From the NCBI GenBank assembly GCA_021796225.1, contig JAJYOL010000004.1, positions 41,026 through 105,025 on the forward strand: DNA of 64,000 nucleotides, in the 5' to 3' direction. The position numbers and the translations under genes are program-made. The DNA comes from Microcaldota archaeon (GTDB taxonomy: Archaea > Micrarchaeota > Micrarchaeia > Micrarchaeales > CABMGC01). Within the stretch, counting starts at the first letter, position 1, and every line of letters begins with the position of its first letter. Of this stretch, positions 1 to 9,588 are shown one piece after another. Below the pieces are notes generated by a model. The model did not search any database. It was not told the DNA's origin and was given only the letters and a program-made list of their open reading frames with translations.

Positions 1-303
1 ATGTATAATATAACAGCACCGAATGCAATTATTCTAGCAGATAGCAGAGATCCTTACATTACGGATAATCCTGTCCATTTTGAATATCACGAAAAAAATC
101 GTAAAAGAGGACGCATGCCTGGGCAATTGCGACTGCGCGTAAGATTCATGCAATATTCTACGCAGTGGCACGATTACCTCTACGTATCGAAAGACGAGAT
201 GAAAGAACTTCTGAACGGAACTGGATGGCGCGTTTCAAAGTTTATCAATTCGGAAGGATTCCGCAGAAACGGCGTATATGTCGCTATAATAAAGAAGATG
301 TAA
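1..303 (+). CDS. C-terminal part of a class I SAM-dependent methyltransferase (paralogue of 2351..3094); 5' end probably lies outside the window
   Basis: Protein aligns end to end with the last ~100 aa of the 2315..3094 ORF (RDPYITDNPVHF...YLYVSKDEMKELLNGTGWRVSKFINSEGFR.NGVYVAIIKKM). Confidence 0.7.
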   Translation: MYNITAPNAIILADSRDPYITDNPVHFEYHEKNRKRGRMPGQLRLRVRFMQYSTQWHDYLYVSKDEMKELLNGTGWRVSKFINSEGFRRNGVYVAIIKKM

Positions 304-335
304 TCCGTTTCGTTCTGCTCTTCCCTCTTGTGCCA

Positions 336-975
336 TTACGCTTCTCCGCTTGCTGCCTTTTCATCCCACACGATCGTGTTGTACTCCTTTGCGGTGTCTA
401 TCGTCCTTATGGGAAGTTTGCCGAACAGCACTTTTTCTATTTCGCCGTATTCCACCTTTACCTGTTCCGGTTTAAGCGTGTCCTTGAAAAATTTGACCTG
501 CTTCTTGTATGCGGAATCGTAATTGTCGAAAACGCCGAGTGCCGTAAAATCGTAATATCCTATAAGCTGCGAACACAGTATGTATCTGCTTATTACCGGA
601 TTCTCATCGTCGGACTTGTACTCTTTTCTAGTTTTCTGCATGTCCTGTTCAAACGTTTTAGGAAGCACGTATTTTCCGAAATGAGACATTACCGATACGT
701 TTTTCGGAATGTCCATCGATAGCGTGAATCGCTTTATGTAGTCCATCTTCATCAGTTTCCAGAATTCGTAGGAAACGGTATTGAAGTGCATGTTCGTCGA
801 TTTCGCTATCTCCTGGAAGCTGACGCGCGCGTTTTCATTGAGTTTCAGCAGCAGATCCTTGTATTTGGGTTTAAGATTCGCGGCTTCGAGAAGAACGTTT
901 CTCAAGGGGAAAAATCCGAGCTGTTTGTGTGCGACTTCCGAAGGCTGCCACGTAACCTTGTAATCGGCAAGCGGC
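336..975 (-). pseudogene. Truncated Lrp/AsnC-like regulator, C-terminal ~2/3 only
   Basis: Near-identical to 3127..3766; identity stops at ~974 and the N-terminal HTH is missing. The 336..1145 ORF is a chimera across this junction. Confidence 0.8.
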
Positions 976-984
976 AACATAGAA

Positions 985-2049
985 GTGGATGATGCAGATC
1001 GCAAATTACTGATGGCTTTGAGCATGAATGCCAGGCTTCCGATACCTCGTCTTGCGAAGCTCGCAGGGTTAAGCGAACAGGCTACGCACACGAGGGTGAA
1101 AATACTCGAAGAAAAGTTAGGGATAAAATATCTGTTAGAAACCAACTTGGAAAGTTTAGGTTATATAACATATCTTGTTACTATAAAATTCCAAGATAAT
1201 ATACCTACTTCAAAAGAAATCGAAGAAACAATAATGGACGAGAACCACATCATATTCGCAGCAACAACCAAAGGGGAATATGATATACTGATGTATCTTA
1301 TCGATGAAGATCCTGCATCTGCCAATGAACATTTTGTACGTTTGCGGTATAAGGAACCTCTTATTAAATATAAAGCGATTTGGAATTTTGGGTACATAAC
1401 CAAATCGCTATCATTTGTTCCACTTAACGAGACATTTATTGAAAACATACTAAAAAATAAAATAGGATCTAAATCTAAAGATATATTTCAATCCCACACT
1501 GGTTCATTGAAACATCGAGAGTTTTTGTTGTTAAAGGAATTGAATTCTGACAGTAAAGTATCTTTTTCTGACATAGATAAAAAATACAATTTAAACAAAG
1601 GAACATCGCGATACGCTTATCACAATCTTAAAAACAAGGGATTAATTGTAAGACCTACGATATCCATGACAAAAGCCGTTGCTAAATATACTGGCATATT
1701 GCAAATCTACAATATAGATTATGAAAAAATACGTGCCAATAGATACAAATTTTTGTTAGATTTGAATGAACACGGATCGGTTGTTGATAGATGTTGTTTG
1801 GCTGGAAATATCGGGTCGCCAAATGGTGCTATGGGTTTATTTCCGTTATCATATGACTTTGAATTAGAAAAAACAGCGGAAAGAGTAAAAGATGAACTGC
1901 AAGGAAGTATAGTAAACACTCTCATCATTACGGGCATAATAAAAGGAGAACTTTGCTACAGAAGAACGGATTCAACCTATACAAAGAATTATAAGGTATT
2001 AACAGAAATGGGCAAAGTAACAAACAAAACCCAAATTAATTATAACTAA
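985..2049 (+). CDS. Lrp/AsnC-like transcriptional regulator with two HTH segments (GTG start at the duplication junction, possibly N-terminally truncated)
   Basis: DDADRKLLMALSMNARLPIPRLAKLAGLSEQATHTRVKILEEKLGIKY is an AsnC-type HTH; same overall architecture as 3127..4173. Confidence 0.7.
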   Translation: MDDADRKLLMALSMNARLPIPRLAKLAGLSEQATHTRVKILEEKLGIKYLLETNLESLGYITYLVTIKFQDNIPTSKEIEETIMDENHIIFAATTKGEYDILMYLIDEDPASANEHFVRLRYKEPLIKYKAIWNFGYITKSLSFVPLNETFIENILKNKIGSKSKDIFQSHTGSLKHREFLLLKELNSDSKVSFSDIDKKYNLNKGTSRYAYHNLKNKGLIVRPTISMTKAVAKYTGILQIYNIDYEKIRANRYKFLLDLNEHGSVVDRCCLAGNIGSPNGAMGLFPLSYDFELEKTAERVKDELQGSIVNTLIITGIIKGELCYRRTDSTYTKNYKVLTEMGKVTNKTQINYN

Positions 2050-2350
2050 TACCCACTGTTTATCATATTATCACTCATATTTACTATATCTCACTTACTT
2101 ATAAAGTTATCTTATCATTCAATTACTGTTCACTCCAACATATGCGTTGGCAATTACCACACAATACTTCTGATAGACACGATCCAAAAACAAGACCTTC
2201 TATATATCGTACACTAAAACAATCAGGTACGAAAGGAAGACAGTCTAATACGAACCGTTCATTTTTACACTCATATCTATAATTTATGAAATAGTACTAT
2301 AACTTCTTTAATATGTGCTTGTGATTTGTATTACCAAAATAGGTAATTTA

Positions 2351-3094
2351 ATGCAATATTCAAGAGCAGATGCACACGGTCAAGTAATACTAAAGTATTT
2401 CAACAAAGAACACAATTTCGATGTTGTTGAAAGGGAAGACGGTTTTGTCAACGTGGACGAAGGTGCGAAACTCTATTTTTCCAAGTATGGCGAATGGGAC
2501 AAAAGCGAGAGGCAGGCCATTCGGCATGCCCATGGCAGGTGTCTTGACATAGGCTGCGGCGCTGGCAGGGTCTTGCTGTATCTGCAACAAAAAGGATTGG
2601 ATTGCGTCGGAATAGACTATTCACCACTTGCAATAAAGGTATGCAAGCTCCGCGGTGTCAAGAATGCAAAAGTCATGGGCATAGACGACGTAACCTCTTT
2701 CAGAAAAGGCGCGTTCGACACGATAATAATGTACGGAAACAACTTCGGTTTGTTCGGCAATAAGAATAAGGCAAAACGCCTGCTTAAAACGCTACACACG
2801 ATCACGTCTGACAATGCGACGATTATTGCCGAAGACAGAGATCCTTATATTACGGATAATCCCGTTCATTTCAAATATCACGCTAGCAATGTCAAACGGG
2901 GAAGAATGCCTGGACAATTGAAGATTCGCGTAAGATTCATGCAGTACTCAACACCCTGGTATGATTACCTCTACGTATCGAAAGACGAGATGAAAGAACT
3001 TCTGAACGGAACTGGATGGCGCGTTTCAAAGTTTATCAATTCGGAAGGATTCCGCAAAAACGGCGTATATGTCGCTATAATAAAGAAGATGTAA
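2351..3094 (+). CDS. Class I SAM-dependent methyltransferase
   Basis: LDIGCGAGRVLLYLQQKGLDCVGIDYSPLAIKVCK motif I and following. Confidence 0.8.
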   Translation: MQYSRADAHGQVILKYFNKEHNFDVVEREDGFVNVDEGAKLYFSKYGEWDKSERQAIRHAHGRCLDIGCGAGRVLLYLQQKGLDCVGIDYSPLAIKVCKLRGVKNAKVMGIDDVTSFRKGAFDTIIMYGNNFGLFGNKNKAKRLLKTLHTITSDNATIIAEDRDPYITDNPVHFKYHASNVKRGRMPGQLKIRVRFMQYSTPWYDYLYVSKDEMKELLNGTGWRVSKFINSEGFRKNGVYVAIIKKM

Positions 3095-3126
3095 TCAGTT
3101 TCGTTCTGCTCTTCCCTCTTGTGCCA

Positions 3127-4173
3127 TTACGCTTCTCCGCTTGCTGCCTTTTCATCCCACACGATCGTGTTGTACTCTTTTGCGGTGTCTATCGTCCTTA
3201 TGGGAAGCCTGCCGAACAGCACTTTTTCTATTTCTCCGTATTCCACCTTTACCTGTTCCGGTTTAAGCGTGTCCTTGAAAAATTTGACCTGCTTCTTGTA
3301 TGCGGAATCGTAATTGTCGAAAACGCCGAGTGCCGTAAAATCGTAATATCCTATAAGCTGCGAACACAGTATGTATCTGCTTATTACCGGATTCTCATCG
3401 TCGGACTTGTACTCTTTTCTAGTTTTCTGCATGTCCTGTTCAAACGTTTTAGGAAGCACGTATTTTCCGAAATGAGACATTACCGATACGTTTTTCGGAA
3501 TGTCCATCGATAGCGTGAATCGCTTTATGTAGTCCATCTTCATCAGTTTCCAGAATTCGTAGGAAACGGTATTGAAGTGCATGTTCGTCGATTTCGCTAT
3601 CTCCTGGAAGCTGACGCGCGCGTTTTCATTGAGTTTCAGCAGCAGATCCTTGTATTTGGGTTTAAGATTCGCGGCTTCGAGAAGAACGTTTCTCAAAGGG
3701 AAAAATCCGAGCTGTTTGTGTGCGACTTCCGAAGGCTGCCACGTAACCTTGTAATCGGCAAGCGCAACCTGCGTGCCTTTGTCCCATCTCACGTACTCGT
3801 CTTTCGAGGGCGCGTTTGCGTATATGAAAAGATCGAACGTGCCTTTGATCTGCGCGACAACCTGTGGTACGCGTGATTTCGCCAGAAGCTTTCCTATTTC
3901 CGTGAAATCCGGCTTTTCGTCAAATCTTGCTATTATTATGTGTCCGTTGGTAAATCCTAGCGCTTCCTCATTCAATTCAGGAACGTAATGTATGCCGAGC
4001 TCCGTTTCCAGTTTTTCCATTCGCAGCGCTACCGAGCGTCTCGATACTCCGAGTTCGTTTGAGATTTTTGTCAAGGAGGATCTCGAATCCTCCGAAAGAA
4101 CCCTGAGTATCTTTTTCGATACGACGTTGTATCTCTGATTGAACTCGCTGGTAAAATTCTCTTCTGTTTCCAT
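3127..4173 (-). CDS. Lrp/AsnC-like transcriptional regulator, tandem HTH
   Basis: ILRVLSEDSRSSLTKISNELGVSRRSVALRMEKLETELGI HTH, second HTH in the C-terminal half. Confidence 0.75.
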   Translation of the reverse strand: METEENFTSEFNQRYNVVSKKILRVLSEDSRSSLTKISNELGVSRRSVALRMEKLETELGIHYVPELNEEALGFTNGHIIIARFDEKPDFTEIGKLLAKSRVPQVVAQIKGTFDLFIYANAPSKDEYVRWDKGTQVALADYKVTWQPSEVAHKQLGFFPLRNVLLEAANLKPKYKDLLLKLNENARVSFQEIAKSTNMHFNTVSYEFWKLMKMDYIKRFTLSMDIPKNVSVMSHFGKYVLPKTFEQDMQKTRKEYKSDDENPVISRYILCSQLIGYYDFTALGVFDNYDSAYKKQVKFFKDTLKPEQVKVEYGEIEKVLFGRLPIRTIDTAKEYNTIVWDEKAASGEA

Positions 4174-4287
4174 GCATTACATATACTGGCTTGCCTTTTT
4201 AAATCATTTCCAAAATAACAGATATTGCTGGTATTTTTTGAAATTTACATTACGTTTAAAAGCAGATGTTCAAAATCACTATTAAGG

Positions 4288-5595
4288 ATGAATTTGGACA
4301 TTAAATTGCGCGCAAATACGTTCATTTGCATATCGTTATTCTCGGGAGGGTCCTTTCCTGTATTGCTTTACTTTCTTACGGGGGTAAACATTGCAGAATT
4401 GCTGTTCCTGTTTTCCGCTTTGTTCATTCCTTCGGCACTCTTTTTTGTCGTCGCATCCGGAAGGACGAAGACGCTGAAATCCTATTTGTCGAATAAGAAA
4501 AGCCTATTCATGATCGGCATTACCGGATTATTGATGTACGTGCCGATGGAATTTCTGATAGGCTATGCGGAACACTTCGTAAGCGCGTCGCTTGCGACGG
4601 TAATATTCCGCACGGCGCCGATACTGATGCTCCTGTTTATTCCAACGTTACTCCGCGAAAGGCTGACAAAGACGCAGTTCATCGCCCTGATGCTCGGATT
4701 TGTCGGCGTATTCATAGCCGTCACCGGCGGAAATCCGATGTCGCTCCTGCATGGCGGCATTGGTAGCAACTTGCCAATAATAGCGATGCTTCTGCTGGCC
4801 GCATTCTCATACGCGCTATCATCCATACTGATAAAGAGATACGTATTCGACATGCAGTCCTCACTGTTCATATACAGCATCTTCCTGTTTGCTTTTTCTT
4901 CCATACTCTTCGCGTCATGGGGCTTCCCACTTTCGCATCTTACGCCGCTTGACATAGGATTGATACTCTACATCGGAATAATTTACAACGTGTACAGTTT
5001 CTACATTTACTTCTACGCGTTCAGGATACTGAAGACGACGTTCTCCACGAACCTGTATTTTCTCTCTCCGTTCGTAACGTTCTTCTTCGCATGGCTGGTT
5101 TTGGGCGAGACGATAAAGCCGTATTATCTCATAATAGGCGCGCTTGTCGGTGTCGGTATATTGATACAGAGATTCGATGCGGTAGGCGGAACGTACAGAT
5201 CAAAAAGCCGCAGCAAATTCGGAAATTCCGTTCTATTCGACGTAACCGGCGCATTCGTCAACACGGGAGAAACCGCGATAAGGAATTCACTATCCGCAGG
5301 CGGAAGGGTGATCGCATTAAAGATAGAAGGAAAGCATACGGATAATGTGCGCAATTTTCTCGGTTCAAACGATGAAGCCGGGGTATATACGGACAATCAC
5401 GCGACGATAACGCAGGAAGCGGAATTCGTGAGAAAAGTGGTCGATGCGAAGCCCGGCGATATGGTGGTCCTCAAGGCAGGTCATCCCGATGAGGCGGAAC
5501 GCTTCTTTACGGGGATGGATGCGAAGGTATTCGGTGAAACCGGGTTAATGGAATCGGATACGTCTTCCTCGGGAACGGTTATTAAATCCGAATAA
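4288..5595 (+). CDS. DMT/EamA-family transporter with a ~130-aa soluble C-terminal extension
   Basis: Multiple TM helices, EamA-like TAPILMLLFIPTLLRERLTKTQFIALMLGFVGVFIAVTGG; hydrophilic tail after ~residue 300. Confidence 0.75.
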   Translation: MNLDIKLRANTFICISLFSGGSFPVLLYFLTGVNIAELLFLFSALFIPSALFFVVASGRTKTLKSYLSNKKSLFMIGITGLLMYVPMEFLIGYAEHFVSASLATVIFRTAPILMLLFIPTLLRERLTKTQFIALMLGFVGVFIAVTGGNPMSLLHGGIGSNLPIIAMLLLAAFSYALSSILIKRYVFDMQSSLFIYSIFLFAFSSILFASWGFPLSHLTPLDIGLILYIGIIYNVYSFYIYFYAFRILKTTFSTNLYFLSPFVTFFFAWLVLGETIKPYYLIIGALVGVGILIQRFDAVGGTYRSKSRSKFGNSVLFDVTGAFVNTGETAIRNSLSAGGRVIALKIEGKHTDNVRNFLGSNDEAGVYTDNHATITQEAEFVRKVVDAKPGDMVVLKAGHPDEAERFFTGMDAKVFGETGLMESDTSSSGTVIKSE

Positions 5596-5666
5596 ATTGC
5601 AAATATTTTCCATTTTTTAACAGAGTATTTAAAGGAAGAAAGGGCAAATACTATCAGGCGTTCAAC

Positions 5667-5819
5667 ATGGCATCAAAACAAACAGGAACTTCAACGGTGC
5701 AGCTTGTACAGCAGATTGCAACGGGATATACCTGCTGGATGTGCAAGTCCGCATACGAGACGCCGTCAGATTTCCTCTGGCACATAAGGGAATGCAAGGA
5801 AGCACAGCCAAGCCAGTGA
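5667..5819 (+). CDS. 50-aa small zinc-finger-like protein, absent from ORF track
   Basis: ATG..TGA translation MASKQTGTSTVQLVQQIATGYTCWMCKSAYETPSDFLWHIRECKEAQPSQ; C-x2-C-x12-H-x3-C; TATA-like tttaaa upstream and hairpin downstream. Confidence 0.65.
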   Translation: MASKQTGTSTVQLVQQIATGYTCWMCKSAYETPSDFLWHIRECKEAQPSQ

Positions 5820-5820
5820 A

Positions 5821-5845
5821 ATATGCCTTCGGCCTGAGGCATATG
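5821..5845 (+). terminator. Hairpin ATATGCCT-TCGGCCTG-AGGCATAT after the zinc-finger gene
   Basis: 8-bp perfect inverted repeat followed by a T-rich stretch (approximate coordinates). Confidence 0.45.
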
Positions 5846-5966
5846 CTATTTATATCTTACTGAGCATATACTACACTGTAAGTTTGCAATGCACAGCATA
5901 AGCTCGCTGTTGCAAGTGCAATTCCTAACGGAAACGCACGCTGCAAGAATATACAAGTTGATTGTA

Positions 5967-6512
5967 ATGAAATTGAGGCCTGCAAGATCAATACGCGGAA
6001 TAATGAGCCAGCCATGGGCAAGATACTCTGTAAAGAAGCCTAGGAAGAACTACATCAAGGCGCTTCCGCACACGAGCCTTCTGATATTCCAAATGGGCAA
6101 CAACAAGCCTACGTTCGACTTGGAACTGGCGCTCATATCCGAGCAGCATGTCAATCTGCGCTCGAACACGCTCGAAGCCGCAAGGCAGGTATCGAACAAA
6201 TATCTGGAACGCGAGCTTCTGTCAAATTACTATTTAAAAATAGTTCCTTATCCTCACATAGTCATAAGGGAGAAGAAGAGAGCTACCGGTGCAGGTGCAG
6301 ACCGTATCTCGCAGGGTATGTCTCTGTCATTCGGAAGCCCGTCTTCTGTAGCGGCAAGAATACAGAAGGGACAGACCGTCTTCCTGCTTCGCACGCTAAG
6401 CGTGAACAAAAAGGTAGCGAGGGAAGCACTGAGCAGGGCCGCGAAGAAAATGTCCGGCACTTACACCATAACGATGAAGGAAATGCAGCCTGTAGGAAAG
6501 ATACTTAACTAG
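5967..6512 (+). CDS. rpl10e: Large ribosomal subunit protein L10e (uL16)
   Basis: MKLRPARSIRGIMSQPWARYSVKKPRKNYIKALPHTSLLIFQMGN. Confidence 0.9.
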   Translation: MKLRPARSIRGIMSQPWARYSVKKPRKNYIKALPHTSLLIFQMGNNKPTFDLELALISEQHVNLRSNTLEAARQVSNKYLERELLSNYYLKIVPYPHIVIREKKRATGAGADRISQGMSLSFGSPSSVAARIQKGQTVFLLRTLSVNKKVAREALSRAAKKMSGTYTITMKEMQPVGKILN

Positions 6513-6547
6513 TTGCGCTTCTTTATCATAATGTTTTGGTAATCAAC

Positions 6548-8011
6548 ATGTCGGAAGATGCGGGCATAAACGAAATCGTAGACCGAAGGATGTTCTACTA
6601 TCCCGGATTTTCAATATATAACGAAATGAGCGGATTCTACGACTACGGTCCCATCGGGCTTAGAATAAGGCGCAATGTCGAATCCGCATGGAGAAATCTT
6701 TTCGTGGAGAGATTGGGCTCTCTCGAAATCGAATCGACCACCATACTTCCCGAAGCGGTGCTCAGGGCAAGCGGCCACGTTGCGACATTCACCGATCCGA
6801 TAGCGGAATGTTCGAAATGCGGAACCGCATACAGGATAGACAAGCTGCTTGAAGAATTCTACGAAAAGCAAAACGATTCCGCCAGCCTCAACGCCGTGAA
6901 GAAGCTTACGATAGACGAGATGGAAGAAGGCATCGGCAGGAACAACATCCTATGCCAGAAATGCGGCGGCAAGCTTACCAAAGTGGAACGCTTCAATCTG
7001 ATGTTCAAAACTAACGTGGGGCACAAGGACGACGTCGCATATCTACGTCCGGAAACCGCACAGGGCGTATTTCTCGATTTCAAGGACATATTCCGCGCAT
7101 ACGGCATGAAGCTTCCTTCCGCAATATGCCAGGTGGGAAAGGCGTACAGAAACGAGATATCGCCGAGGCAGAGGCTCGTGCGCATGCGCGAGTTCACGCA
7201 GATGGAAACCGAATTATTCTTCGATCCGGAGCAGCAGCAGGAACAGCTCAACAGGATGCCGCTCGACGAGATGCTTAAGACGAAGGTGCGCTTCGTTCCC
7301 GCGGGACAGGAGAACGCAATCGAACTGTCGCTCGCGGATTTGGTGAAGGAGAAACTGATACCGAACAAATTCTTCGGCGCAATGCTTCATTTGGAACACA
7401 GGCTCCTCGCGCATCTGGGCATACCGGATGACAAATACCGTTTCAGGCAGCTCGAGAAGGAGGAGCTTCCCCACTATTCGAAAGGCAATGTCGATCTTGA
7501 ACTTTCCACGGAATACGGATTCATAGAGGTCGCGGGCAATGCGTACCGCGGCGATTACGATCTCTCCGCGCACGCAAAATCGTCGAACAGCGACATAAGC
7601 GTCGTAAACGACGGAAGAAAGCTCACTCCGCACGTCATAGAGGCAAGTATAGGGCTCGACAGGCTCATGCTCGCGCTTCTTTCGAATTCCGTCGCAAATG
7701 ACGGAAGGGGATGGTCATGGCTCAAGATTCCCGAATCGATTGCTCCTTACAAATATGCGATATTTCCACTGCAGAAGGATGAGAAGCTTGTGGGAAAGGC
7801 ACTCGAATTGCACAACAGGCTGCACGATCTCGGGATAACTTCTTATTATTCGGAAACCGGAAGCATAGGCAAGCGGTATGCCAAGGCCGACGAGATGGGC
7901 GTTCCGTACTGCATAACCGTGGATTTCCAGAGCCTTGAAGACGGTACGGCAACGGTGCGTATCCGCGATACGACAAAACAGGAGCGGAAGGGCATCGGTG
8001 AGATTTCGTGA
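6548..8011 (+). CDS. glyS: Glycyl-tRNA synthetase
   Basis: FYYPGFSIYNEMSGFYDYGPIGLRIRRNVESAWRNLFV; class II motifs. Confidence 0.93.
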   Translation: MSEDAGINEIVDRRMFYYPGFSIYNEMSGFYDYGPIGLRIRRNVESAWRNLFVERLGSLEIESTTILPEAVLRASGHVATFTDPIAECSKCGTAYRIDKLLEEFYEKQNDSASLNAVKKLTIDEMEEGIGRNNILCQKCGGKLTKVERFNLMFKTNVGHKDDVAYLRPETAQGVFLDFKDIFRAYGMKLPSAICQVGKAYRNEISPRQRLVRMREFTQMETELFFDPEQQQEQLNRMPLDEMLKTKVRFVPAGQENAIELSLADLVKEKLIPNKFFGAMLHLEHRLLAHLGIPDDKYRFRQLEKEELPHYSKGNVDLELSTEYGFIEVAGNAYRGDYDLSAHAKSSNSDISVVNDGRKLTPHVIEASIGLDRLMLALLSNSVANDGRGWSWLKIPESIAPYKYAIFPLQKDEKLVGKALELHNRLHDLGITSYYSETGSIGKRYAKADEMGVPYCITVDFQSLEDGTATVRIRDTTKQERKGIGEIS

Positions 8012-8892
8012 TGCGCACACGCGACTTCGATCTTACTCTCACTTCCATGAGCGGACAGCCCCTGGCTTTTCATTCCGAATATTCGGACAGTAATAAAATA
8101 CGGTTTCTCAAATACTCCACTTCCAAAGGAATCATAAAAATCGAATGGTCGGGCAATTCCCGCTCCGGAGAACTCGATTACGATTACTTCGGCGATTACA
8201 CAGCAAAGGCCGCACGTGCGGAAATAAGAAAGCGTTTCGGCCTCGATGCAAACATGGGCAAAGTGTATTCGAAGATAAGCACCGATGGGTTCATGCGCGA
8301 AGCCATAGACAAATTCCACGGCCTGCGCGTTACGGAAAACGATCCGTGGGAAACCACGATGTGTTTTGTCATATCCCAATTCAATAACATAAAGCGAATA
8401 CGCGGGATAGTCGGAAATTTAACGGAGAAATTCGGCCAGACCGTCGAGATTGAAGGGAGAAGGGGAAAACTCTTTCCGACTCCCGAAGCGATAGCTTCCG
8501 CAAGCATGAATGAGCTCAGATCATGCGGAACGGGATTCCGCGATACGTATCTTAAAGCTGCGGCAAATGCATTCCTCGCGAACGATACTGTTAAATCAAT
8601 CGGGAGCACGGATTATGGCAAGGCGAAAAGCAGTCTTATGGAAATCGAAGGGGTAGGGGACAAGGTTGCGGACTGCATTCTCCTGTTCGGATACGGAAAA
8701 TTTGAAGCATTTCCGATAGACACATGGATTAAAAAGACAATGGAATCATTATACTTTAAAGGAAAGAAGACAACGGTTCGCAACATACACGACGCAGCAT
8801 ATGAAAAATGGGGAGGAATGCGCGGATACGCGCAGCAGTACCTGTTCTGGTATGGCCGCGAGACCGGTTTTGGAGGCAGATTGGATGCTTGA
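8011..8892 (+). CDS. ogg: 8-oxoguanine DNA glycosylase/AP lyase (Ogg-like, HhH-GPD)
   Basis: GIEGVGDKVADCILLFGYGKFEAFPIDTWIKK HhH-GPD motif; overlaps the glyS stop. Confidence 0.85.
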   Translation: MRTRDFDLTLTSMSGQPLAFHSEYSDSNKIRFLKYSTSKGIIKIEWSGNSRSGELDYDYFGDYTAKAARAEIRKRFGLDANMGKVYSKISTDGFMREAIDKFHGLRVTENDPWETTMCFVISQFNNIKRIRGIVGNLTEKFGQTVEIEGRRGKLFPTPEAIASASMNELRSCGTGFRDTYLKAAANAFLANDTVKSIGSTDYGKAKSSLMEIEGVGDKVADCILLFGYGKFEAFPIDTWIKKTMESLYFKGKKTTVRNIHDAAYEKWGGMRGYAQQYLFWYGRETGFGGRLDA

Positions 8893-9454
8893 AGATGGCG
8901 AAAGAATAGAGAAAAAGGTACTGGAGCTGGAAGGCAAGATGGATGCGGTAATGCAACAGTCGAGAAACGTAATCAGGCTTACAGCGAAGACGATAACGCT
9001 CATGCACTCTAAAAGAATGGGAGATGCGGAATCAAATCTCGCAAAACTCGGCGGCATGGTTGCGGAACTGGAACAGGTTGAAAAAGGGTTCGAGCACTAT
9101 TCCCTGCAGGCACATCAGGAATATTCTGAAGCGAAGATCCTGCATCACATACTAAAAACTGGCAAGCTGCCTTCCGTTTCGGAAACTGGGGAAAGCGACA
9201 TCGCGTATCTTCTGGGGCTCATGGACGTAGTGGGTGAACTGAAACGCGAGGCGTTCGACTCCATGCGCGCGGGAGACATTAAGACGGCAGATTCATATTA
9301 CCGCATAATGCTCGAGATATATGATTCGACATCTTCTTTCAGATCGCCATCGGCGATTCTTCCGGATTTCAGGCGCAAGCAGGACGTCGCGCGAATACAG
9401 ATAGAAAGTACTATAGGTGAACTCGTCCGCATGGAAAGCGGCAAAACGCGATGA
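8885..9454 (+). CDS. Translin family protein
   Basis: Helical protein ending with SYYRIMLEIYDSTSSFRSPSAILPDFRRKQDVARIQIESTIGEL, typical of archaeal translin; overlaps the upstream glycosylase. Confidence 0.7.
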   Translation: MLEDGERIEKKVLELEGKMDAVMQQSRNVIRLTAKTITLMHSKRMGDAESNLAKLGGMVAELEQVEKGFEHYSLQAHQEYSEAKILHHILKTGKLPSVSETGESDIAYLLGLMDVVGELKREAFDSMRAGDIKTADSYYRIMLEIYDSTSSFRSPSAILPDFRRKQDVARIQIESTIGELVRMESGKTR

Positions 9455-9588
9455 ACTGGCAGGTACTATATGCGTTTACGAAACACACACCGCATCTCTC
9501 CGTACAGAAGCGAAGAGCGCAAAAGCTTTTTAAAGATTCACTTTTAATACAAAACTAATTGCTAGATAAAAGCACGCGTGATAAAATG

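Noticed and set aside
1-303. Calling the methyltransferase fragment a pseudogene
   Set aside because: The homology continues to the window edge, so the gene may be complete upstream of position 1.
336-1145. 269-aa ORF on minus strand as a single gene
   Set aside because: Residues before ADYKVTW come from the antisense of the 985..2049 gene; only 336..~975 is homologous to the Lrp-like regulator.
9451-9558. 34-aa ORF MNWQVLYAFTKHTPHLSVQKRRAQKLFKDSLLIQN
   Set aside because: Contains the TATA-like ctttttaaag of the pilin gene and lacks support as a protein.
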